A stretch of DNA of 64,000 bases, from NCBI GenBank assembly GCA_947628085.1, contig CANQYM010000001.1, positions 1-64,000 on the forward strand. Reading direction: 5' to 3'. Of this stretch, positions 58,039 through 64,000 are shown piece after piece; the first letter of the stretch is position 1, and the number at the start of each line of letters is the position of its first letter. The notes under the pieces were generated by a model that saw only the letters and a program-made list of their open reading frames with translations, was not told where the DNA came from and ran no database searches. The position numbers and the translations under genes are program-made. This DNA comes from an uncultured Clostridia bacterium. Its GTDB lineage: Bacteria; Bacillota; Clostridia; TANB77; CAG-508.

Positions 58039-58386
58039 TTAAGCTCCTACAAATTCATCAATTGAATCTTTATATTTTTTAGAAACTTTAACTTCTTTTC
58101 CACCTTTTCCTAAATATTTCATATCAGAAACATTTGTATCGATGAAAACTATTGCTTTTTTCCAGTCTGGAGTTTTTCCTTGATGAGCTCCAACTCTTTT
58201 TTCTTTTCCTTGTACTGTCATAGTATTAACTTTTAATACTTTTACTTCAAATAATTTTTCAACAGCATTTCTTATTTCAACTTTAGTTGCTTTTTTTGCA
58301 ACTCTGAAAGTGTATTTTCCTTGTTGCATATCAGCAGTACTTCTTTCAGTAACTACTGGAGCTAATATAATATCTTCTGCTACCAT
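58039..58386 (-). CDS. rplW: Ribosomal protein uL23
   Basis: 115 residues, slightly longer than usual at the C-terminus. APVVTERSTADMQQGKYTF and RNAVEKLFEVKVLKVNTM are conserved. Forms the exit-tunnel docking site. Confidence 0.96.
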   Translation of the reverse strand: MVAEDIILAPVVTERSTADMQQGKYTFRVAKKATKVEIRNAVEKLFEVKVLKVNTMTVQGKEKRVGAHQGKTPDWKKAIVFIDTNVSDMKYLGKGGKEVKVSKKYKDSIDEFVGA

Positions 58387-58387
58387 C

Positions 58388-59011
58388 TTATGCGTACACC
58401 TCCTCTAATTTCTTGATTGTATCAACTGTTAAAACTAATTTCTTATATTTTAATAAATCATAAACATTTATTGTATTTACAGAACCTGTTTTAACATTTT
58501 CTATATTTCTAGCTGATTTTTGAACTGTTTCATTATTAGTTGGTAAAACTATAAATGCTTTATCTTCAACTTTTAAATTCTTCATAGCATTTACCATTTG
58601 TTTTGTTTTGATTTCTTTAAAATCAAATTTGTCTACAACTACTAAATCATTTTCTAAAACTTTAGAACTTAATAATGATTTTATTGCTAATTGTTTTTCT
58701 TTTTTATTTACTCTATAAGTATAGCTTCTTGGTTTTGGTCCTAGTGCAATACCACCTTTAATCCATTGTGTAGCTCTTATAGAACCTTGTCTTGCTCTAC
58801 CAGTTTCTTTTTGTCTCCAAGGTTTCTTTCCACCACCTCTAACTTCAGCTCTTGTTTTTGTGCTTTGTGTTCCTTGTCTTTGATTTGCTAAGTAGTTAAC
58901 TAATACACTGTGAACAATAGCTTCGTTTGGATCTATACCAAAGATTTCTTCTTTTAAATCTACTTTGCTAACTTTTTTACCTTCTACATTATATACATCT
59001 ATACTTGGCAT
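58388..59011 (-). CDS. rplD: Ribosomal protein uL4
   Basis: 207 residues. The extended-loop motif TRAEVRGGGKKPWRQKETGR with GSIRATQWIKGG is complete. Start behind GGAGGA. Confidence 0.97.
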   Translation of the reverse strand: MPSIDVYNVEGKKVSKVDLKEEIFGIDPNEAIVHSVLVNYLANQRQGTQSTKTRAEVRGGGKKPWRQKETGRARQGSIRATQWIKGGIALGPKPRSYTYRVNKKEKQLAIKSLLSSKVLENDLVVVDKFDFKEIKTKQMVNAMKNLKVEDKAFIVLPTNNETVQKSARNIENVKTGSVNTINVYDLLKYKKLVLTVDTIKKLEEVYA

Positions 59012-59030
59012 TTAATCTTCCTCCTTCCTT

Positions 59031-59669
59031 CTATTTAGATGCTTTTACTGAATTTTTTATTTTTAATATGCTACCTTTATTTCCAGGTACAGAACCTTTT
59101 ATTAAAATAGCATTTTTATCTAAGTCTACTTTTACAACTTCTAAGTTTTGTACAGTAACTTTATCTACACCCATATGTCCTGGTAATTTTTTACCTTTAA
59201 ATACTCTACCTGGTGTAGATGTTGGTCCCATTGAACCTGGTCTTCTATGATACATAGAACCATGTCCCATTGGTCCTCTAGATTGTCCATGACGTTTTAT
59301 AACACCTTGGAAACCTTTTCCTTTTGTGATACCTTGAATATCTACTTTATCTCCTACTGCAAAAGTATCAACTTTTATTTCATCTCCTACTTTAACTGTA
59401 GATAGACATTCTGGGCAAGCTCTAAATTCTCTTAAATGTTTTGCATTTTTTACATTTGCTTTTTTGAAATGTCCTTTTTCTGGTTTGTTAAGTTTATTTT
59501 CTTTAACTTCTCCAAATCCTAATTGAACGGCATCATAACCGTCTGTTTCAACAGTTTTAATTTGAACAACTGAACATGGTCCAGCTTCTATAACTGTTAC
59601 TGGAATAACTGCACCTTTTTCATTAAAAATTTGTGTCATTCCAACTTTTTTACCTATTAATGTTTTCAT
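59031..59669 (-). CDS. rplC: Ribosomal protein uL3
   Basis: 212 residues. [17 protein letters not shown] and [22 protein letters not shown] with RRPGSMG are conserved. Confidence 0.97.
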   Translation of the reverse strand: MKTLIGKKVGMTQIFNEKGAVIPVTVIEAGPCSVVQIKTVETDGYDAVQLGFGEVKENKLNKPEKGHFKKANVKNAKHLREFRACPECLSTVKVGDEIKVDTFAVGDKVDIQGITKGKGFQGVIKRHGQSRGPMGHGSMYHRRPGSMGPTSTPGRVFKGKKLPGHMGVDKVTVQNLEVVKVDLDKNAILIKGSVPGNKGSILKIKNSVKASK

Positions 59670-59698
59670 TTTTCTCCTCCTATACGTTTTACCGCATA

Positions 59699-59757
59699 AG
59701 ACATCTCTAATTTATTCTTTAAAAAGAGCTGTCTTAACTATTGGCTGATAAATCAGC
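59699..59757 (-). other. Structured spacer between rpsJ and rplC
   Basis: Two hairpins lie in the 127-base gap: 59699-59708 with 59725-59734 (one mismatch) and a GCTGAT/ATCAGC hairpin at 59744-59757. No U run follows. Possible translational or processing control. Confidence 0.45.
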
Positions 59758-59796
59758 ATGGCCTAATTGACCCTTTTAATTTTTAATAAATTTTAA

Positions 59797-60126
59797 TTAT
59801 AATTTGATTTCTATATCAACACCTGCTGGTAACTCTAATTTCATTAAGCTATCAACTGTTTTTTGTGTTGGATAAAGAATGTCTATAACTCTTTTATGTG
59901 TTCTCATTTCAAATTGTTCTCTTGAATCTTTGTGCTTGTGTGGAGAACGTAAAATTGTTACAACTTCTTTTTCTGTTGGAAGTGGAATAGGACCTGAAAC
60001 TTTAGCTCCTGTTCTTTTAGCAGTATCTACTATTTTTTCAGCAGACTGATCTAAAACAACGAAATCATAAGCTTTTAATCTTATTCTAATTTTGTCGCTT
60101 CCTATTTTTGTGTTTGATGTTGCCAT
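59797..60126 (-). CDS. rpsJ: Ribosomal protein uS10
   Basis: 109 residues with a short extra N-terminus. [20 protein letters not shown] and [12 protein letters not shown] are conserved. First gene of the S10-spc-alpha superoperon, behind a GGAGG box and a long leader. Confidence 0.97.
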   Translation of the reverse strand: MATSNTKIGSDKIRIRLKAYDFVVLDQSAEKIVDTAKRTGAKVSGPIPLPTEKEVVTILRSPHKHKDSREQFEMRTHKRVIDILYPTQKTVDSLMKLELPAGVDIEIKL

Positions 60127-60389
60127 TTGTTTTTTCCCTCCTTAAATTAATATTATGGCTAACGGCAAGTTATTAACGTACCCTGGTGTTTCTTATAACT
60201 CCATTTTAAAATCCAAGCCTTCTTTAGTATTCAAAATTAAATTGATACATAAAATTTGTCTTGGATAAGTTAAGTACATTTATCAAACTTATCGCCCGGT
60301 CTAAGCCAAGACATACTCCGCAGAAGTTCCCTCCATCATATTTTTTAAATATGTGTAGCCACATTCTGCATCATCGCTTAATCTTACGC
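60127..60389 (-). promoter_or_regulatory. Long structured leader of the S10 operon
   Basis: About 260 nt between the promoter and rpsJ. It contains a composite stem: TGTCTTGG/CCAAGACA (60257-60264 with 60306-60313) enclosing ATAAGTT/AACTTAT (60265-60271 with 60286-60292), and a smaller ATGTG/CACAT hairpin near 60350-60363. No U-tract terminator is obvious. It may bind a ribosomal protein for feedback control. Confidence 0.55.
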
Positions 60390-60395
60390 TTTACT

Positions 60396-60424
60396 ATTAT
60401 ACTACGGAGCTATAGGTTTGTCAA
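60396..60424 (-). promoter_or_regulatory. Consensus sigma-A promoter for the S10 operon
   Basis: A perfect TTGACA (60419-60424), 17-base spacer and perfect TATAAT (60396-60401) on the minus strand, as expected for a growth-linked ribosomal operon. Confidence 0.85.
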
Positions 60425-60442
60425 CATATTTTTTCTAAAATT

Positions 60443-61882
60443 TTACAAATGTTTTTTAAAGAAAAAATTTAATTTGCCTTTTTTATTTTTGCTTTTTTTT
60501 AACATTCTTACATATGTATCTTTTATTACAAATAATGTAAATATATAAAGAGTTATTCCAACATATATATTTGCATTAAAAAATGAAAATGGATAAGTAA
60601 TCAAAAATGTTTTTTGAATATTAAGGTAAATTCTTATATTTTTTGCGCTAAGTAGTGCAAAAAATGATGATAACCAAATAACATACCATATTTGAAAATT
60701 AGTTAATAGTAAAAAAGTAAAACTTATTATAATATAAAAGCATCTATTCATTAAGTTCTTTAATACTATTTTTTTAGAAAGCAATATCTTTAAACATACT
60801 ATAAAATAAACAATAGCAAAAATTCCTAGTGCCACATTTTTTAATATATTAGTTAAATCACAATTAAAAATATACATTATAGTATAAATTCCATGTGAAA
60901 ATCTTGATCTTTGAACAAGCATACAAGTAAATATAGAAAGATCCTTCATATAAATTAAAAATGGTAAAATTGTTATAATTAAAAATGCTATTCCATACAA
61001 AATACATTTTTTAATTCTTCTACTAACACTTTCTTTTCTTAAATAATATAAAACTATAAATGGTAATAGTAATATCATTACAAATTTTACATTTACTGCT
61101 AAAGATAAAAAGATTAGAGAAAGAGTTATATTGTTTTTTCGAACGATCATATATATAGATAATAGTACTAGAAATATCATAAATAAATCATTATGCATAT
61201 TACCTATACCTTCTATTAGTATAAGTGGATTTAATCCATATATTACAGCATATTTTTTTCTTCTAGAAATTTTATAAACTAAATAACAATTAATAACATT
61301 TAAAAATATGTTCATAACTTTAAATGCCATTATTCCGATATCTGCATTTCCAAATGATATTTTAGAAATAAGCTTGCATACGATGCTCCAAATTGGACCA
61401 TATACTACAGTAGTACTAGACCAACAATTATTATATCCTTCTTCAAGCATAGAATCTTCGCTAAAATCTATTTTATTTTCATTTACAAATGTCTTTATTG
61501 ATGTATAGTATGGATTTTGATTATATTTTTCATCTAATCTTCCTGTGCCTAAATAATAATAAATATCTGATGAAAGAAATGGTGTAACAAAAACAAAAAC
61601 CAAACTAATAAAAAATACAAATATTAATATACTTTTTAAATTTTTAAAATTTTCTTTATGGTGCTTTATTAAATTCATATAAGTAAAAGCAAGTAATACC
61701 ACAACTAACATAAAAGCAAGTTGTTGTATATAAAAATTCATATCATTTTGTAAAAAATATGTTTCTTTATCAAAATAAGTAAAAGTATACCTTCTTAATA
61801 AATACATATAAGAAGGCAATACAAATAATATTATTGATATTACATAAAAAATTTTTCCGTTTAAAATTCTCTTTTTTTCCAT
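60443..61882 (-). CDS. GT-C-type membrane glycosyltransferase (mannosyltransferase-like)
   Basis: 479 residues with about eleven to thirteen membrane helices. The loop after the third helix reads TPFLSSDIYYYLGTGRLDEKYNQNPYY, which fits the GT-C/GT87-like pattern (Asp pair after an early helix, then Y..G); the later GLNPLILIEGIGNMHND segment (His-Asn-Asp) also occurs in polyprenyl-phosphate-dependent mannosyltransferases. It probably transfers a lipid-linked sugar on the outer face. The acceptor is unknown. Start follows the neighbour's stop by four bases. Confidence 0.75.
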   Translation of the reverse strand: MEKKRILNGKIFYVISIILFVLPSYMYLLRRYTFTYFDKETYFLQNDMNFYIQQLAFMLVVVLLAFTYMNLIKHHKENFKNLKSILIFVFFISLVFVFVTPFLSSDIYYYLGTGRLDEKYNQNPYYTSIKTFVNENKIDFSEDSMLEEGYNNCWSSTTVVYGPIWSIVCKLISKISFGNADIGIMAFKVMNIFLNVINCYLVYKISRRKKYAVIYGLNPLILIEGIGNMHNDLFMIFLVLLSIYMIVRKNNITLSLIFLSLAVNVKFVMILLLPFIVLYYLRKESVSRRIKKCILYGIAFLIITILPFLIYMKDLSIFTCMLVQRSRFSHGIYTIMYIFNCDLTNILKNVALGIFAIVYFIVCLKILLSKKIVLKNLMNRCFYIIISFTFLLLTNFQIWYVIWLSSFFALLSAKNIRIYLNIQKTFLITYPFSFFNANIYVGITLYIFTLFVIKDTYVRMLKKSKNKKGKLNFFFKKHL

Positions 61883-61886
61883 TTTT

Positions 61887-62873
61887 TTATTCAGCTAGTA
61901 AAGAACATTTTATATCTGTTTTTCCCTGCATAACTCCATTATTATATTTTAATAAACTTATTGTTGGATTTCCTGTTGCGTGAGGAATTTCTAAAACAAT
62001 TTCCATTATTCCATCATTATCTACATCTATTATTTCAACATTACTAATACTTAAGTAGTATTCAGCATTAGTATCTTTTTTCCATTTGCTTTTTTCTATT
62101 GAAGCAAGATCTGCTATTTTCTTTCCTTGAGAGTCTATTGCCATTATTTTAGAAAATCCAGTTGTTCTATTTGTTAAAATTAAAATGTATTCATCTGTTC
62201 CATTTCCATCCAAATCTGCAATTAGTGTTTTTATTGTATCAAAATCTTTTATTTCAGCATTGTTATCTGAAACAACTGTTGGAACTGTATTTACAACTTT
62301 TATACTTCTTGGTATTGCTTCATAATCTTCTGAAATTGCAATTTTTCCTACTCCATCTATTTTTGCTAAACCATCATAAACTTGTGATGAAAGCATTCCT
62401 AAACTAGAATCTTTTTTACTATAGTTTTCATAAGAATAGTATGTTATAACATATTTATCGCTTTCTACTGCTGTACTATCTATATATTGTAGAGTAACTT
62501 CATCCATTTTGCTCGTATCTAATATTAAACCATTATATAAAACAACTAAAGATTCATTCATAAGTTTTTTTTCTGAATCACTTGCAACTCCTACCGTATT
62601 TGTTTGATTTGTAGCTTCTGTTATTGCGGAATCTAAAATATTTGCAATAGTATCAACTTCATTATTTGCTTCATTTAAAGGTAAATTAGATACCAGCTCA
62701 TTATATTGTTTATCATAATCTTTTTTTGCTGTGTGAATTAAGTAATAAGTTAATGCGCCTGTTCCAATAATTATAATAACCAAAGCAGCTAATATAAAAT
62801 TTCCCAAAGTTCCTAATTTTATTTTTGTTATTTCGTTTTTCTCTTTTTTTGTTTCCTTTTCTATTTCGCCCAT
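61887..62873 (-). CDS. Membrane-anchored protein with FG-GAP-like Asp repeats
   Basis: 328 residues from an ATG with a GAGGTG box. A charged N-terminus precedes one membrane helix (about 22-45). The extracellular part ends in two calcium-loop-like repeats: IADLDGNGTDEYILIL near 225 and IIDVDNDGIMEIVLEI near 285, as in FG-GAP/VCBS domains. No enzyme motif is visible. It is likely co-transcribed with the downstream GT-C gene, so a role in envelope glycan handling is possible but unproven. Confidence 0.7.
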   Translation of the reverse strand: MGEIEKETKKEKNEITKIKLGTLGNFILAALVIIIIGTGALTYYLIHTAKKDYDKQYNELVSNLPLNEANNEVDTIANILDSAITEATNQTNTVGVASDSEKKLMNESLVVLYNGLILDTSKMDEVTLQYIDSTAVESDKYVITYYSYENYSKKDSSLGMLSSQVYDGLAKIDGVGKIAISEDYEAIPRSIKVVNTVPTVVSDNNAEIKDFDTIKTLIADLDGNGTDEYILILTNRTTGFSKIMAIDSQGKKIADLASIEKSKWKKDTNAEYYLSISNVEIIDVDNDGIMEIVLEIPHATGNPTISLLKYNNGVMQGKTDIKCSLLAE

Positions 62874-62925
62874 AAAATACACCTCTTAATTTTTTGTCTT
62901 TAGCAATTTAGAATTATATAAAAAT

Positions 62926-64000
62926 TTACTCATCAATATTTTCACTATCAAGATATTCAACTATTCTGTTTATTTCATTTGCCATTGTATCTTGATATTT
63001 TGGCTCTTCTTCATTATAGAAAGAATTTAAATCATAACCATATTTATTTAAAAATCTGTATGTTTCTATTTCTAATAATTCTTTTTTAGATATTTTTTTA
63101 TCTCTAACTGGTAAATTCCTTCCTTCCTTTTCATCAATTATACTTCTTACTTTACTTTCTAGTATTATATAATTTTTTCTTAATTGCTCTGAAATTTCTT
63201 TTAAAGCTTTTACATCCTCTGCAATTAGCTCATCATCTTCATTCTCTTCTATAAACATTTGAACTTCTGCCATTAATTCATGAATACTATAATTATGTGC
63301 TAAAGTTAATTTTTTAGATAAAGTTTTTCTTATTGCAGTTTGTCTTACTTCAATTTGTTCTAATCTAACATTATCCAATTTATTTTGTCCTGTAAAAAAT
63401 CCTAAAAAGTTTGAAAATTTTCCTTTTTCTTCTATATATTCTAAATCATCTTTTAATTTTTTAAGTTCTGCTTCTCCTCTAATGTCTCTAATTTTTTCTG
63501 CAATACATCTTTTTAATTCATTTTCCTCAATTACTTCCATTTCTGCGAATCTATCTAATTTTGAATTTCTGCTAGCAATTTTAGGATTATTTAAATAATT
63601 AAGTAATGTACTTACTTCAAAATTATTTCTTATTATTTTATTTAGGTCATCTATAGTTTCTTTATTTTGCTCTTTCTCACAAATAGCTCTTGTTTCTAAA
63701 GTTGTGTTTTCCTCGATTTCTAATAATTTTTCTGCTGATTTTCTCATTTCAAAAGCATTATTTAAAGCACTATAAGAAGCACCTATGCTTCCTGCAAGCT
63801 TTGCATGGTTTTGTTGTTTAGTAATTAGATTATTTATATTATTTAGAAGCTTTTTTATTTCTATTATGTTCTCTTTGCAACCATTTTTAGATGCATATGT
63901 AATTGACTCTTCATCTTCTCCTTCTAATTCTTCACTAATTTCTTCTTCTAAAGTTTTTTCTTTTTCTATTAATTCTTCTTTTTCTTCATCATCTTCATTT
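62926..64000 (-). CDS. Coiled-coil, acidic protein, 5' end cut by window edge
   Basis: The frame stays open from 62926 to the window edge, so at least 357 residues are present and the N-terminus is missing. The visible N-terminal part is very acidic (Glu/Asp blocks at 63900-64000), then comes a Lys/Leu-rich helical stretch and, from about 63750 to 62930, long coiled-coil helices with heptad-like Leu/Ile. No membrane segment or catalytic motif is seen. Function unknown; its place in the same strand run as the FG-GAP and GT-C genes suggests one operon. Confidence 0.7.
   Translation of the reverse strand, partial: NEDDEEKEELIEKEKTLEEEISEELEGEDEESITYASKNGCKENIIEIKKLLNNINNLITKQQNHAKLAGSIGASYSALNNAFEMRKSAEKLLEIEENTTLETRAICEKEQNKETIDDLNKIIRNNFEVSTLLNYLNNPKIASRNSKLDRFAEMEVIEENELKRCIAEKIRDIRGEAELKKLKDDLEYIEEKGKFSNFLGFFTGQNKLDNVRLEQIEVRQTAIRKTLSKKLTLAHNYSIHELMAEVQMFIEENEDDELIAEDVKALKEISEQLRKNYIILESKVRSIIDEKEGRNLPVRDKKISKKELLEIETYRFLNKYGYDLNSFYNEEEPKYQDTMANEINRIVEYLDSENIDE

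Overview
The window is strongly AT-rich DNA from a spore-forming member of the Firmicutes, most likely a Clostridia-type anaerobe and possibly an uncultured gut lineage (inference). The evidence is a complete spoIIIA operon, a Spo0A-type DNA-binding protein, an ileS T-box leader, a yybP-ykoY (Mn2+) leader, a one-piece tmRNA and a Gram-positive-style S10-spc-alpha ribosomal block. No plasmid, phage, transposase or CRISPR array was seen.

Layout. 0.2-0.9 kb: two small secreted or membrane-anchored proteins that converge on one terminator. 1.0-6.0 kb: spoIIIAA to spoIIIAH (minus strand), the forespore feeding-channel operon. 6.1-6.9 kb: an orphan YezG/DUF600-type immunity protein. 6.9-12.3 kb: the lower-glycolysis cluster gapA-pgk-Nudix-tpiA-gpmI behind a good sigma-A promoter. 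12.5-17.6 kb: a giant alpha-2-macroglobulin-like membrane protein. 17.8-19.5 kb: a small protein and mtaB (tRNA ms2t6A37 methylthiotransferase). 19.6-24.3 kb: mreB, a GtrB-like glycosyltransferase, DUF4363/DUF421, a holin-like protein and a Spo0A-like regulator with a degenerate receiver. 24.3-35.5 kb: ileS with T-box, a GltD-like oxidoreductase, DNA and nucleotide repair genes, tRNA-Leu(UAG), a polysaccharide deacetylase, a P-type cation ATPase behind a Mn2+ riboswitch, and a D,D-carboxypeptidase. 35.6-38.6 kb: tmRNA and the lysine/DAP genes dapA-HD-dapB. 39-43.3 kb: a large membrane protein, a U32 protein and a small anchored protein. 43.5-60.4 kb: the ribosomal superoperon, rpsJ to rplQ, read on the minus strand, without rpmD. 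60.4-64 kb: a GT-C membrane enzyme, an FG-GAP-like lipid-anchored or membrane protein and a truncated coiled-coil gene.

Two patterns stand out. First, mtaB and the macroglobulin gene can be read full length only if one base is skipped at three sites and one site respectively. All four sites have the form NNU-CGG-N, and skipping the C restores a conserved Gly codon (GGN). By eye I found no other in-frame CGG codon in any gene of the window. This suggests that CGG is unassigned or starved here and works as a +1 frameshift (or four-base Gly) signal. Second, three copies of a roughly 88-nt, comparatively GC-rich core lie in intergenic regions, each at the apex of long inverted-repeat arms. The core is conserved between copies, but the arms are unique to each copy and complementary to each other. 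A fourth intergenic palindrome, upstream of adk, has the same design with a different core.
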